From Cupriavidus pinatubonensis (GTDB lineage Bacteria; Pseudomonadota; Gammaproteobacteria; Burkholderiales; Burkholderiaceae): a stretch of 64,000 nucleotides of DNA. The stretch covers positions 2,170,001 to 2,234,000 of the forward strand of contig NZ_CP080767.1 in NCBI RefSeq assembly GCF_019602855.1, written 5' to 3'. Below, piece by piece: positions 16,686 through 26,450 of this stretch (within the stretch, counting starts at the first letter, position 1; every line of letters begins with the position of its first letter). The position numbers and the translations under genes are program-made. A model generated the notes under the pieces. It made no database searches, was not told the DNA's origin, and saw only the letters and a program-made list of their open reading frames with translations.

Positions 16686-17948
16686 CTAGGCCGCCGTTGC
16701 CTGCGAACCAGCATCGCGGCGCGAACGGTTGCCGTTGCCGACCGTCACGGCGGTCAGGATCGACACCAGCTGGAAGCCGCCGATCATGAAGAACACCCAG
16801 TTGGGCAGGTGCGCGTCCATCAGCGCACCGAAGAACAGCGGGCCGCTCGCCAGGCCGATATCCAGGCCCGAATACACCACCCCGTACACGCGCCCGGTAG
16901 CCCCGGCCGGGGCCGCAGCACGCACGAGCAGGTCGCGCGACGGACCCGCCGTGCCCGCGCCAAAGCCGACCACGCCCAGCAGCACCGGCACCAACAGGCC
17001 CGGTGCAACATTCAGGCCCACCAGCACGGCCATCAGGCCCGATACCGTGAAGCTCAGCGCGATCAGCCTGTCATGGTTGCTCGTGCGTGTCGCGGCAAAC
17101 CCGCCGACCACCATGCCGCCCGCGCTGCAGAGCATGTAGATGGTGTAGGACGCCGTCGCGAGCGTAAACGGAATGCCGTAGAGCTGCGTCAGCGCCGTCG
17201 GTGCGAAGCTCTGGATGCCGGCGGCCGAGAACGTGGTCAGCAGGAAGAAGGCCCAGCATACCCAGACCTGCGGCAGTTTCAGGAAACCCAGCAGGCTGCC
17301 GCCGGCGCCGGACTGCGCGGCCTTGGGACGGCCGACCGCACTGCCCAGTTCGCGCGGGTCGAGCACATGGCGCAGCACCAGCAACACCGCCAGCACGCTG
17401 AAGGCCACCACCGAAGCAGCGGCCAGCGCCACGCGCCATGTCGCCAGGTTGGCAATGGTTACCAGGAATACCGGTGCGGCCGCCCAGCCCAGGTTGCCCG
17501 AGATGCCGTGCACCGAGAACGCATGGCCTAGCCGGGGCTGCGACACATGCTTGTTCAGCAGCGTGAAATCGGCCGGATGGAACACGCCGTTGCCTAGTCC
17601 CGCCACGCCGGCGCCGAACAGCAGCATCGCATAGCCGGTGCTCGTCGACAGCAGCAAGGCCGCCGCACCCAGGAAGGCCAGACCGCCAAACAGCACCGGC
17701 CGGGCGCCTATGCGATCCACCACGAAGCCTGACGCCGTCTGCACCACTGCCGACACAGCAAAGAAGACCGTCATCAGCAGCCCGAGCTCGGCATAGCTCA
17801 GCCCGAACTCCGCCTTGATCCATGGGAACAGCGGCGCGAGCAACAGGTGATAGAAGTGGGAAACCCCGTGCGCCAGCCCTACCAGCCCGATCACCTGGGC
17901 ATCATGGCGGAGCGTATTGCGGCTGGGATCGAAAGCGGCGGTAGTCAT
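16686..17948 (-). CDS. MFS transporter
   Basis: 420 residues from ATG 17948 (MTTAAFDPSRNTLRHDAQVI). About twelve hydrophobic helices in two halves are visible, with the major-facilitator loop motif between helices 2 and 3 (ASGFVVDRIGARPVLFGG). Helix 1 contains GLAHGVSHFYHLLLAPLFPW, like uncharacterised FsmR/YfcJ-type permeases. The substrate is unknown. It lies 148 bases after a LytTR response regulator gene on the same strand, which may hint at control by that system. The frame is open to 18008, but that extension has no family character. Confidence 0.88.
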   Translation of the reverse strand: MTTAAFDPSRNTLRHDAQVIGLVGLAHGVSHFYHLLLAPLFPWIKAEFGLSYAELGLLMTVFFAVSAVVQTASGFVVDRIGARPVLFGGLAFLGAAALLLSTSTGYAMLLFGAGVAGLGNGVFHPADFTLLNKHVSQPRLGHAFSVHGISGNLGWAAAPVFLVTIANLATWRVALAAASVVAFSVLAVLLVLRHVLDPRELGSAVGRPKAAQSGAGGSLLGFLKLPQVWVCWAFFLLTTFSAAGIQSFAPTALTQLYGIPFTLATASYTIYMLCSAGGMVVGGFAATRTSNHDRLIALSFTVSGLMAVLVGLNVAPGLLVPVLLGVVGFGAGTAGPSRDLLVRAAAPAGATGRVYGVVYSGLDIGLASGPLFFGALMDAHLPNWVFFMIGGFQLVSILTAVTVGNGNRSRRDAGSQATAA

Positions 17949-18096
17949 GGCGGCGGATTCGCGGGATGGAGCCAGGCACGCGCGCCGCAGCCCTGCAAGC
18001 GAGGGCATGCAAAAACGCGCACCGAAGCTCGCATCATAGTGGAAAACCGCAAGCGACTGCGTCCCGGTGCAGCCGCCGCCGCAACGCCGGAGCCAA

Positions 18097-18918
18097 CTAC
18101 ATCTGCTTGAACAGGTAGGCGTACTGCCGGGCCACGGGCAGCGATTCCGGCCGATCTCGCAGGCGCAGCGACACGCGGCCGAGCGACTGCGGGACAGCGC
18201 TGGCGACGCATGTGATATTGACCACGGTACCGCGGTGGATCTGCCAGAAGCGCTCGGGATCCAACTGCTGCGCCAGTTCGCGCAGGCTGGTGCGGATCAA
18301 CGCCTCGCCACCGGTAGACACGACGTTGACGTACTTGTCGGTCGCTTCCAGGTAAATCACCTCATCGACCGGGATGATGCGGACCTCCTGTCCGACCAGC
18401 GCCTTGATGAAGCGCAGGTAACTGCCCTGCTGCCCTGTCGCGGCACGGGCGGCTGTTGGATTCTCCAGCGCATCCAGCCGGTTAAGCAGTTGAGCCAGCC
18501 GGTCGTTGTCGATTTGGGCGGTGCTCGGCTCCGCATCGGCCTGTGCCGCCGCCAGCCGCGCCTTCAGCCGCGAAACCGTTGCCTCCAGCCGCTCGTGCTG
18601 CACGGGCTTGAGCACGTAGTCCACGGCGGCGCGTTCGAACGCCTCCAGCGCGAACTGGTCGTAGGCCGTCACGAATACCACAAGCGGCGGGTCATCGAAC
18701 TCGACCAGTTCGCGGGCCACGTCCATGCCGCTCATACCGGGCATGCGGATGTCGAGGAACACCACGGTCGGCTGTTGTTGCCGTGCGGCTTCCAGCGCAG
18801 CGACGCCATCGTGCACCACGCTGACCACGCTGGCTTCCGGCCACAGCGCGCTCAGCTCGGATTCCAGCACGCGGGCCAGCAGGGGTTCATCATCGGCAAT
18901 CAGCAGGGTCGGAGTCAT
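18097..18918 (-). CDS. LytTR-family response regulator (AlgR/LytR type)
   Basis: 273 residues. The receiver domain has D9/D10 and the phospho-acceptor D56 (VVFLDIRMPGMSG), with KPVQHERLEA near position 105. A Gln/Ala-rich linker leads to a C-terminal LytTR DNA-binding domain (IIPVDEVIYLEATDKYVNVV, RTSLRELAQQLDPERFWQIH, RGTVVN). It is 48 bases downstream of its partner histidine kinase gene. LytTR regulators bind paired direct repeats; the targets here are not known. Confidence 0.93.
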   Translation of the reverse strand: MTPTLLIADDEPLLARVLESELSALWPEASVVSVVHDGVAALEAARQQQPTVVFLDIRMPGMSGMDVARELVEFDDPPLVVFVTAYDQFALEAFERAAVDYVLKPVQHERLEATVSRLKARLAAAQADAEPSTAQIDNDRLAQLLNRLDALENPTAARAATGQQGSYLRFIKALVGQEVRIIPVDEVIYLEATDKYVNVVSTGGEALIRTSLRELAQQLDPERFWQIHRGTVVNITCVASAVPQSLGRVSLRLRDRPESLPVARQYAYLFKQM

Positions 18919-18966
18919 GGCAGGGATCAGGGGCGTGATCGATGTCAGCAGGCAGGGCGTTTCAGA

Positions 18967-20136
18967 TCATCCGAGGCGAGGCATGGCCGGTGTAGCACCG
19001 GCAGGCGTGGCGGGCACCGGAGGAGCAGCCGGCGCCGGCATTGGCACTTCGGTATGGCGAGTCATCGGCAGCGTCAGACGCACGACCACGCCGCGCGGCG
19101 TGTTTTCTTCCATCTGCATGCTGGCCGCCGCGCCAAAGATGCGCGCGAGCCGTTCGCGCACGTGGGTCAGGCCGAGGCCAGAGCCCTTGCCCGATCCATG
19201 GCCGAAGCCGACGCCGGTATCGGCGATGATGACCTGTACCGCGTCTTCGCCAGCCGCGCGCGCCGACAGCGTAATGTGGCCACCTCGCATGCACGGCTCG
19301 ATGCCATGCGTGACCGCATTCTCCACCAGCGGCTGGATCAGCATCGGCGGAATCTCCACACCGGCCAGCTCGGCAGGCAGGTCGAAGTCGTAGCCAAGGC
19401 GCGTGCCGAAGCGCATGCCCTGGATATCGAGATAGCTGCGCAGCAACTCGAACTCCTGGCGCAGCGTGCATTGCTCGGCCCGCGTATGCGACAGCGAGGT
19501 GCGCAGGAAGCCGATCAGCCGTTGCAGCAGCTTGCGTGCCGCGCGCGGGTCCGTGGCAATGAGCCCGTCGAGATTGGCCAGCGAGTTGAACAGGAAATGC
19601 GGTTCGATCTGTGCCTGGAGTGCCATCAGCTGAGCGCGCACGAGTTGCTTCTCGGCTTCTTCGCGCTGGAGGGCGTCCAGCGCGGCCTGGCGTTCGAGAT
19701 AAGCCAGCTTTTCGCGTGACCAGTAGAAATAGATCATGCTGGCGGACGCCAGCATGCCCACCACCAGGCACATGCGCAGCATATCGCCGGTTTCAGCGGA
19801 CAGCTTTGGCGGCAGGTTCAGTACCTCGCGCGTGGCCCAGCTGCCCAGAACCACGCCCATAGGCACGGCTGCCGCGGCCAGGAACAGGAACGGCCAGCGG
19901 CGCGGGCGATCGTTCCACCAAATCATCACGCGCGGAATATCGATCAGCATCCAGATCGATATGCCGATCAGGTGGCTGTAGACAAAGTTGTGCCACAGCG
20001 TGCCTCCGGTCTGGAAGCCGTAGTTCAGGCTGACCGCGATCACCGTGTTCATGCAAAGCACAAAGAGCAGGTCACGCCCAAGGATTGTCAGCCGGGACGG
20101 GATGGCAGCAGAGATACAGCGTTCCATGGCGTTCAT
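18967..20136 (-). CDS. Sensor histidine kinase, LytS/YehU (HisKA_5) type
   Basis: 389 residues. Four hydrophobic segments lie in the first 140 residues, then a coiled coil and the HisKA_5 phospho-acceptor region AQIEPHFLFNSLANLD (His180). The HATPase has PPMLIQPLVENAVTHGIEP and VIIADTGVGFGHGSGKGSGL. A Pro/Ala-rich tail ends the protein. It pairs with the LytTR regulator immediately downstream. The input domain matches no named sensor by eye. A second in-frame ATG three codons later (20127) is an alternative start. Confidence 0.92.
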   Translation of the reverse strand: MNAMERCISAAIPSRLTILGRDLLFVLCMNTVIAVSLNYGFQTGGTLWHNFVYSHLIGISIWMLIDIPRVMIWWNDRPRRWPFLFLAAAAVPMGVVLGSWATREVLNLPPKLSAETGDMLRMCLVVGMLASASMIYFYWSREKLAYLERQAALDALQREEAEKQLVRAQLMALQAQIEPHFLFNSLANLDGLIATDPRAARKLLQRLIGFLRTSLSHTRAEQCTLRQEFELLRSYLDIQGMRFGTRLGYDFDLPAELAGVEIPPMLIQPLVENAVTHGIEPCMRGGHITLSARAAGEDAVQVIIADTGVGFGHGSGKGSGLGLTHVRERLARIFGAAASMQMEENTPRGVVVRLTLPMTRHTEVPMPAPAAPPVPATPAGATPAMPRLG

Positions 20137-20485
20137 GTTAGCGTGCCCTATGCCTTACGCAATGTGCGGTGATCCGCAAGCATACGGTTCCTGCCCCGCC
20201 TGAGCCACCCGTTCTCATGTCTCTCTCACTTGTCAATGGCATCGCGCGCAGTCTCTGTTGCGCTGCAGCATGGAACGGAGAGTCGCTTCTCAGTCGACGT
20301 CTCCCGCACGTGCAGGCACTTTACGATGCCTTGGGCCGGAAAGAAAAGTATCGTGCGACGAACGGCGGGCGCGCGGCGCGAACCGCGCCGGGACGGGATG
20401 GACAGCGGCATGCGCCGCTGCCTGCACAGATGGGGCTGCCCGGATGGGGCAGCGAGGCAAGGCCGGCCGGGTAGCCGGCGCGCAA
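20137..20485. other. Intergenic region between cysB and the sensor kinase gene
   Basis: 349 bases without a supportable gene. GC-rich, with short hairpins only: CGGCGCG/CGCGCCG near 20382, and GCCGGC repeated around 20460-20479 just after the cysB stop, which may serve as a weak terminator for the sulfur block. The kinase gene promoter should lie at the left end. Nothing else stands out. Confidence 0.5.
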
Positions 20486-21433
20486 TCACGCGGCCAGGGC
20501 CTGCCGCGTGTCGCTTTCGCCCAGCGCGCTGGAGACCGTATCGCGTGACAGGTGCGGCGCGAACATGTTGATGAAGGCGTGCGCATAGCCGCGCAGGTAT
20601 GAGCCACGGCGCACTGCGACGCTCGTGGTGTTGGAGTCGAAAAGATGGTCGGCGGAAATCCGCACCAGGCCCGAATCCTTGCGGTCGTCGTAGGCCATCG
20701 AGGCAATGATGCCGACGCCAAGTTCGAGCTCGGCATAGGTCTTGATGACGTCCGCATCCAGCGCCGTCAGCACGATTTCGGGCTGCAGGCCGGCCTCGGC
20801 AAAGGCACCATCGATCTTGCGGCGGCCGGTGAAGCCGGCGTCATACGTGATCAGGGGGAAACCGGCCAGGTCTTCCAGCGTCGGCTCCGGCACGAGCGTC
20901 AGCGGATGATCGGGCGAGACCACCAGCACGTGCTGCCATGTGTAGGCGTCAAACGAGGTCAGCCCGGCCTCGGTGGCAAGCGCCTCGGTCGCGATGCCGA
21001 TGTCGGCCTGCCCCGTCAGCAGCAGTTCGACGATGTGCGTGGGCGACGCCTCCTGCAGCGCGAGCGTGACGTGCGGATACTCGCGACGGAACGACTGCAC
21101 CACCTTCGGCAACGCATAGCGTGCCTGCGTGTGCGTCGTGGCCACCGTCAGGCGGCCAGTGTGGCGGCCCGCAAATTCGTCGCCGGCCTGGCGCAGGTTC
21201 TCGGCCTCGAGCAACAGGCGCTCGACGATGCGCACGATCTCGCGGCCCGGTTCGGTCAGCCCGGTCAGGCGCTTGCCGTAACGCTCGAAGATCTCCACGC
21301 CGAGCTCTTCTTCGAGTTCGCGGATCTGGCGCGACACGCCCGGCTGCGAGGTGTACAGCGCGTTGGCGACTTCGGTCAGGTTGAACTGGCGGCGTACCGC
21401 CTCGCGGATCGATCGGAGTTGCTGAAAATTCAT
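20486..21433 (-). CDS. cysB: LysR-type regulator CysB
   Basis: 315 residues, very close to CysB in layout. The start [20 protein letters not shown] with [20 protein letters not shown] is the CysB-type helix-turn-helix, and the effector domain has [18 protein letters not shown] with the conserved TTHTQARY inducer pocket. CysB activates sulfate and sulfonate uptake genes under sulfur limitation with acetylserine as inducer. The ATG overlaps the cysA stop by four bases (ATGA), so the regulator is the last gene of the operon it probably controls. Confidence 0.95.
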   Translation of the reverse strand: MNFQQLRSIREAVRRQFNLTEVANALYTSQPGVSRQIRELEEELGVEIFERYGKRLTGLTEPGREIVRIVERLLLEAENLRQAGDEFAGRHTGRLTVATTHTQARYALPKVVQSFRREYPHVTLALQEASPTHIVELLLTGQADIGIATEALATEAGLTSFDAYTWQHVLVVSPDHPLTLVPEPTLEDLAGFPLITYDAGFTGRRKIDGAFAEAGLQPEIVLTALDADVIKTYAELELGVGIIASMAYDDRKDSGLVRISADHLFDSNTTSVAVRRGSYLRGYAHAFINMFAPHLSRDTVSSALGESDTRQALAA

Positions 21434-22566
21434 CGCACTGCCCCTTGCCGGCTTGACGTCGCGCCGTTGGCGCGCGCGTTCGATTGTTGTTGTGTGTGCT
21501 GGGTGAAGACACGCAGCTGGCGCGGACGCACCGCCAGCAGTTCGCCTTCGCGGAAGCCCGCGTGGCGGAAGCGCTCGAGCGGCAGCGCCACTTCGATCAC
21601 GTCCTGGTTGTCCTCGCGCTCGAGTTCGAGCTGGGCCACCGGGCCCAGCGTCAATGCGCGGCGCAACGTGACGGCGATGCCGTCGGTGCCTGGCGCATAG
21701 CGTTCGAGATCAAGGTCGTGCGGCCGCACATAGGCCACCGCATCGCCGGCGGTCTCATGGCCGCTGCCCACGACCGGCAGCACCGCTTCGCCGGTATGCA
21801 ACAGGCCGCCGCTCTCGCCCACTTCCAGGCGGCCATGGAACAGGTTGACGTTGCCGAGGAAGCCGAACACGAACGGCGTAGCCGGATGGTTGTAGACCGC
21901 TTCCGGCGAGCCGAACTGCTCGACATGCCCGCGATTCATCAGCACCACCTGGTCAGCCACTTCGAGCGCCTCTTCCTGGTCGTGCGTCACGAACACGCTG
22001 GTCACGTGCAGTTCGTCGTGCAGGCGGCGCAGCCAGCGGCGCAGTTCCTTGCGCACCTTGGCGTCGAGCGCGCCGAACGGCTCGTCGAGCAGCAGCACGC
22101 GCGGCTCCACGGCAAGCGCACGGGCCAGCGCAATACGCTGGCGCTGGCCACCCGAAAGCTGCGCGGGATAGCGGTCGGCCAGCCAGTCGAGCTGGACGAG
22201 TTCCAGTAGCGACTTCACCTTCTCGCGGATCTTCGCTTCGCTCGGGCGCTCGTTGCGCGGCTTCACGCGCAGGCCGAACGCCACGTTCTCGAACACGCTC
22301 ATGTGCTTGAACAGCGCATAGTGCTGGAACACGAAGCCGACCTGGCGCTGCCGCACATGCTGCTCGGAGGCATCGCGCCCGGCCAGCACGATCTGGCCCG
22401 CATCGGCGCGCTCCAGGCCCGCGATAATGCGCAGCAGCGTGGTCTTGCCGCAGCCCGATGGCCCGAGCAGCGCGGTCAGCTCGCCCTCTTCGAAGTCCAG
22501 CGAGACGTTGTCCAGCGCGACAAAATCGCCAAAGCGCTTCTCTACGTTCTTGACCTGAATGCTCAT
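21430..22566 (-). CDS. cysA: Sulfate/thiosulfate ABC transporter ATPase CysA
   Basis: 378 residues. Walker A GPSGCGKT, signature [15 protein letters not shown] and Walker [13 protein letters not shown] are intact. A C-terminal regulatory domain follows ([18 protein letters not shown] onward), as in CysA. It powers sulfate and thiosulfate import with CysT and CysW at the inner membrane. It overlaps cysW and cysB by four bases each, so the order cysT-cysW-cysA-cysB is tightly coupled. Confidence 0.97.
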   Translation of the reverse strand: MSIQVKNVEKRFGDFVALDNVSLDFEEGELTALLGPSGCGKTTLLRIIAGLERADAGQIVLAGRDASEQHVRQRQVGFVFQHYALFKHMSVFENVAFGLRVKPRNERPSEAKIREKVKSLLELVQLDWLADRYPAQLSGGQRQRIALARALAVEPRVLLLDEPFGALDAKVRKELRRWLRRLHDELHVTSVFVTHDQEEALEVADQVVLMNRGHVEQFGSPEAVYNHPATPFVFGFLGNVNLFHGRLEVGESGGLLHTGEAVLPVVGSGHETAGDAVAYVRPHDLDLERYAPGTDGIAVTLRRALTLGPVAQLELEREDNQDVIEVALPLERFRHAGFREGELLAVRPRQLRVFTQHTQQQSNARANGATSSRQGAVR

Positions 22567-23486
22567 GATGCCTGTCCTTGCAATGCAGCCAGCGGAAGTT
22601 CCGTGGCAGCGTCTTCGTTTTCCTTGCGGGCGCGCAGTTCGACCAGCGTCTTGATGCCCAGCGTGACCAGGGCCAGCAGCGTCAGCAGCGATGCGACCGC
22701 GAATGCCGCAGCGAAGTTGTACTCGTTGTAGAGGATCTCCACGTGCAGCGGCATGGTGTTGGTCAGGCCACGAATATGGCCCGATACGACCGATACCGCG
22801 CCGAACTCGCCCATCGCACGGGCGTTACACAGAATCACGCCGTACAGCAGGCCCCAGCGGATATTCGGCAGCGTGATGTGCCAGAAGGTCTGCCAGCCCG
22901 ACGCACCCAGCACGATGGCGGCTTCTTCCTCCTCACTGCCCTGCGCCTGCATCAACGGAATCAGCTCGCGCGCCACGAACGGGAAGGTGACGAAGATCGT
23001 GGCCAGCACGATGCCGGGCACCGCAAACATGATCTTGATGTCATGCGCCTCCAGCCACGGACCAAACCAGCCCTGCGCGCCGAACATCAGCACATAGACC
23101 AGGCCCGAGATCACCGGCGACACCGAGAACGGCAGGTCGATCAGCGTGGTCAGCAGGCTCTTGCCCGGGAACTCGAACTTGGCGATGGCCCATGCTGCAG
23201 CCACGCCGAACACCAAGTTCAGCGGCACGGCAATCGCGGCCACCGTCAGCGTGAGCTCGATTGCAGACAGCGCGTCCGGCTCGATCAGCGCTTCCCAGTA
23301 AGTCTCTACGCCCTTGCGCAGCGCCTCGTAGAAGACCGATGCGAGCGGCACGAACAGGAACAGCGTAAGGAACAACACCGCCACGGTGATCAGCGTGAAG
23401 CGCACCCATACGGCTTCGCCGGTGGCGTCGAACTTGTGGTGGGCCCCACCCTGCCGCCCAAGGCGGCCCGAAACTGCGCCGGCCAT
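22563..23486 (-). CDS. cysW: Sulfate ABC transporter permease CysW
   Basis: 307 residues, six predicted membrane helices and the permease EAA loop ([20 protein letters not shown]). CDS order and sequence ([20 protein letters not shown]) identify it as CysW rather than CysT. It forms the membrane channel with CysT. Its start is one base past the cysT stop and its end overlaps the cysA start by four bases. Confidence 0.96.
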   Translation of the reverse strand: MAGAVSGRLGRQGGAHHKFDATGEAVWVRFTLITVAVLFLTLFLFVPLASVFYEALRKGVETYWEALIEPDALSAIELTLTVAAIAVPLNLVFGVAAAWAIAKFEFPGKSLLTTLIDLPFSVSPVISGLVYVLMFGAQGWFGPWLEAHDIKIMFAVPGIVLATIFVTFPFVARELIPLMQAQGSEEEEAAIVLGASGWQTFWHITLPNIRWGLLYGVILCNARAMGEFGAVSVVSGHIRGLTNTMPLHVEILYNEYNFAAAFAVASLLTLLALVTLGIKTLVELRARKENEDAATELPLAALQGQAS

Positions 23487-23487
23487 G

Positions 23488-24444
23488 TCAGTGCTCCTTG
23501 TCCGTGGCGGGCGCTTCGAGTGCCAGGCCGCTATGCGCGCCCGACTGGTGGCGGCGCGTCCAGGCCTGCAGCAGGTTGATCACGAGCAGCAGCCCGAAGG
23601 AAATCACCAGCATCACCACGGCCACGGCGGTGGCGCCGGCGTAGTCGTATTGCTCGAGCTTCGAATAGATCATCAGCGGCGCAATTTCCGAGACCATTGG
23701 CATGTTGCCGGAGATGAACACCACTGAGCCGTACTCGCCGGTGGCCCGTGCAAACGACAGCGCAAAGCCAGTCAGCAGCGCGGGCAGGATGGCGGGCAGG
23801 ATCACGCGGATAAAGGTCTGCAGACGCGTGGCACCGAGGCTGGCCGCGGCTTCTTCGAGCTCCTGCTCGACGTCTTCGAGCACCGGCTGCACCGTGCGTA
23901 CGACGAACGGCAGGCCAATGAAAGTCAGCGCCACCACCACGCCCAGCGGGGTGAAGGCCACCTTGATGCCTAGCGGCTCCAGATAGCGGCCAATCCAGCC
24001 ATTGCCCGCGAACAATGCCGTCAGCGCAATACCAGCCACGGCCGTGGGCAGCGCGAACGGCAGGTCCACCAGCGCATCGATCAGGCGCTTGCCCGGAAAG
24101 CGGTAGCGCACCAGCACCCACGCGACCACCAGCCCGAAGACCGTATTGATGATGGCGGCGATCAGCGAAGCACCAAAGCTCAGTTGATACGAGGCGACCA
24201 CGCGTGGCGCCATCACCGTCGTCCAAAAGGCCTCCCACGTCATCGTGAACGTCTTCAGGAACGTGGCCGACAGCGGGACCAGCACGATCAGCGTGAGATA
24301 GAAAATCGTGAAACCGAGGGACAGGCCAAAGCCTGGCAATACCGTAAAGCGCTGGCGGCTGTTACGGCCCGGCGCGCTGCGGCTGGCACGCGAATCGGGG
24401 GCGGCCGGTGGGGGCGTGTCCGCCAGGGAAATGGTCGGTGGCAT
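23488..24444 (-). CDS. cysT: Sulfate ABC transporter permease CysT (CysU)
   Basis: 318 residues with a hydrophilic N-terminus of about 35 residues, then six membrane helices. The EAA loop is [19 protein letters not shown] and the late motif [20 protein letters not shown] is typical of CysT. First gene of cysTWA-cysB. Its promoter region (24445-24583) carries a motif almost identical to one upstream of sbp, the binding-protein gene 6.4 kb away. Confidence 0.96.
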   Translation of the reverse strand: MPPTISLADTPPPAAPDSRASRSAPGRNSRQRFTVLPGFGLSLGFTIFYLTLIVLVPLSATFLKTFTMTWEAFWTTVMAPRVVASYQLSFGASLIAAIINTVFGLVVAWVLVRYRFPGKRLIDALVDLPFALPTAVAGIALTALFAGNGWIGRYLEPLGIKVAFTPLGVVVALTFIGLPFVVRTVQPVLEDVEQELEEAAASLGATRLQTFIRVILPAILPALLTGFALSFARATGEYGSVVFISGNMPMVSEIAPLMIYSKLEQYDYAGATAVAVVMLVISFGLLLVINLLQAWTRRHQSGAHSGLALEAPATDKEH

Positions 24445-24540
24445 GTCGTCTCGTTGGTGATCGGCCCCGCGACGTGGCGCGGGTCCTTATGAAACCGGCG
24501 CATAAAGCACCGGCCCTACGAGACAAATTCTGCAGATGCC

Positions 24541-24560
24541 GCCTTATAAACAGAACGAAT
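24541..24560 (-). promoter_or_regulatory. Sulfur-starvation promoter motif upstream of cysT
   Basis: On the minus strand the sequence reads ATTCGTTCTGTTTATAAGGC, about 97 bases before the cysT start, in a short AT-rich stretch. The same core (ATTCGTTCyGTT, then a -10-like A-rich hexamer and AGGC) occurs at nearly the same distance upstream of sbp. I take it as a CysB-dependent promoter; the assignment to CysB is inference from the gene context. Confidence 0.6.
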
Positions 24561-24583
24561 CTTTGCGAATTTTCTTAGACGAT

Positions 24584-25243
24584 TTAGATATATGGGACCG
24601 TAGAAGCGACTTCCACGCCAGCTTCCCAAGGAGCTGCCTGGTCACCTGTGGCTTCGGCGCTACCTGCAAAGTTGATCCGCTGCACCAGCGTGCCAAGCAA
24701 ACCCAGACCTTCGCCCCACTCCCCCAGGCCGGAATCTGCATTGATGTGACCGAGGCTGCCCGCATCGATCAGCTCGCTGCCCCAAAGCGTCCCCCAGCTG
24801 AAGGCCGTGCGTTGCGGCATCCACGGATCGTTGCGGCTCGCAATCAGAATGGTTGGGAATGGCAGCCTGTAAGCGGGCAACAGATGCGCGACAGCGAATT
24901 TGTCTGGATCCGCGGGCGCCACCAGCAGCGCGCCGGCGATGCCCGCCGGATCGAGCGCTGCCTGCCGCAGCGTGGCCAGACACCCGAAGCTGTGCGCGAC
25001 CAGCACCGCGCCGCGCGATGCCACGCGTTGCGCGCGCATGACGCCTTCTGACACGCGTTCCGCCCACAACGGCAGGCTCGGACGCGACCAGTCATGCTGC
25101 TCGATGCGCTGCCAGCCGGGGAAGCGCTGCTCCCAGCGGCTTTGCCAGTGCCCCGGACCGCTGCCGTGCAGGCCCGGCACCGTGAGCACTTGCAGGTGCC
25201 TGGGGATTTCCAGGCGCGGAACCGGCTTGCTAATCTCCGTCAT
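24584..25243 (-). CDS. RBBP9/YdeN-type alpha/beta hydrolase
   Basis: 219 residues from ATG 25243 (MTEISKPVPRLEIPRHLQVL). The small alpha/beta hydrolase fold is shown by VPGLHGSGPGHWQSRWE, the nucleophile elbow VAHSFGC (GxSxG-like, with A in place of the first G), the acid in ASRNDPWMP and the histidine in SLGHIN. This is the RBBP9/YdeN group of serine hydrolases with largely unknown substrates. It overlaps the EAL-like gene upstream by four bases (ATGA) and lies between ssuF and cysT, inside the sulfur block. Confidence 0.85.
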   Translation of the reverse strand: MTEISKPVPRLEIPRHLQVLTVPGLHGSGPGHWQSRWEQRFPGWQRIEQHDWSRPSLPLWAERVSEGVMRAQRVASRGAVLVAHSFGCLATLRQAALDPAGIAGALLVAPADPDKFAVAHLLPAYRLPFPTILIASRNDPWMPQRTAFSWGTLWGSELIDAGSLGHINADSGLGEWGEGLGLLGTLVQRINFAGSAEATGDQAAPWEAGVEVASTVPYI

Positions 25244-26082
25244 GCCACCTCCTCGCTCAATGTCCGTGCAGGCCGCAGCGACGCAGGCGTCATCAGCCCG
25301 CCCGCAAACGCGCCCTGCCCCAGCCCGATACCTGCCGCCTGCAGGCGCTCCACGCTCGATGCGTCCTGCAGCCGCCGGCCAATCAGCGTGACGCCGGCGT
25401 TGGCCGCGCTCGCGCCCAGCCCGGCAAGCTGGCGGTCGGTCCATGTACGGCGCATATCCAGTTTGAGCCAGTCGGGCAAGGCGTGCGCCATCAACGCGCC
25501 GGCCTCGGCCGGATCGGACGCCTGCAGGCTCACGGCAAAGCCATTGCGGCGATAGTTGCCCACTACATGCAGCAGCAGCGGCAAGTCGTCATTGGCGCTG
25601 GCGGGCACCTGGATCACGAAGCGATCGACGGGCAGGCCCAGCGACTGCAGCGCGCGCCGGAATGCGGAGCCATGGTCATCGGCCACTGCCGCCAGCAGGC
25701 GGTTGTGCACATTGAGCACCAGCTTGTGGGCGCCGTCCGCGGCAAAGTAATTGATGGCATGCACGAGGCGCGACAGACGGTCCAGCGACACCAGCGTAGC
25801 GTCATCGGCGGCCATTGCAAACAGCTTCCAGGCGGCAAGGCCGACACCGTCCTCTGCATACGTGTGGATCGCCCCTTCGTGTGCAACGACCTCGCGGTCG
25901 GCCAGCGTCACCAGCGGCTCGAATGCGCTCGTGAGCGAACAGTTGAAGAACTGGCCCTGCACCTGGCCACGCGCGTCGCGCCAAAGCTGGCGGTCGGCCA
26001 GCGGCTGCCGCGGCAGCGTTTCAAGATAGCGCTCCAGGGCGCCCCACGTGGCTTCGGGTGCGTTCGCGCCTGCGATGGCCAT
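25240..26082 (-). CDS. Degenerate EAL-domain protein
   Basis: 280 residues with an EAL-fold pattern: FEPLVTLADREVVAHEGAIH in place of the EAL strand (the motif is EGA, not EAL), LVLNVHNRLLAA at the Asn strand, and WLKLDMRRTW at the KxD position. The LxxEITE glutamate is replaced (RFVIQVPAS), and the late EGVE site is absent (TLIGRRLQD). Key metal ligands are lost, so it is unlikely to hydrolyse c-di-GMP; a binding or protein-contact role is possible. It lies 86 bases after ssuF and overlaps the hydrolase gene. Confidence 0.75.
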   Translation of the reverse strand: MAIAGANAPEATWGALERYLETLPRQPLADRQLWRDARGQVQGQFFNCSLTSAFEPLVTLADREVVAHEGAIHTYAEDGVGLAAWKLFAMAADDATLVSLDRLSRLVHAINYFAADGAHKLVLNVHNRLLAAVADDHGSAFRRALQSLGLPVDRFVIQVPASANDDLPLLLHVVGNYRRNGFAVSLQASDPAEAGALMAHALPDWLKLDMRRTWTDRQLAGLGASAANAGVTLIGRRLQDASSVERLQAAGIGLGQGAFAGGLMTPASLRPARTLSEEVA

Positions 26083-26168
26083 GCCTGTGTTTCCTTTCGC
26101 GCCTCCCGGCGCCTTTGTTCCTGTTGGACAGTCAAGCTGCAGGCCGTGCGTACACAGCCCGCGGCACT

Positions 26169-26384
26169 TTACAGCTTGGCAATGGACACTTCGGTGGCCT
26201 TGACCAGCGCAACGACTTCGCTGCCCAGCGTGAGGTCGAGGTCGCGGATCGAGCGCGTGGTGATGACCGAGGTGACGATGCCGGCTGGCGTTTCCACGTC
26301 CACTTCGGAAACCACCGGGCCTTCGATGATGGCGGCAACCTTGCCGCGGAACTGGTTGCGTACGTTGATCGCCTGAATGCTCAT
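26169..26384 (-). CDS. ssuF: Molybdopterin-binding TOBE-domain protein SsuF
   Basis: 71 residues, a single TOBE/Mop domain (MSIQAINVRNQFRGKVAAII, then ITTRSIRDLDLTLGSEVVAL and KATEVSIAKL). In Pseudomonas putida the last gene of the ssuEADCBF sulfonate operon encodes just such a small molybdopterin-type binding protein, and here it follows ssuB on the same strand. Its biochemical role in sulfonate use is not settled. RBS AAAGGAG precedes the start, and the gap to ssuB is 66 bases. Confidence 0.85.
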   Translation of the reverse strand: MSIQAINVRNQFRGKVAAIIEGPVVSEVDVETPAGIVTSVITTRSIRDLDLTLGSEVVALVKATEVSIAKL

Positions 26385-26450
26385 GATAGAAGCTCCTTTG
26401 GTGAAGGCGTATGAAGATTGTGTAATGACGATGCGCGGGTTCCGAATGCG

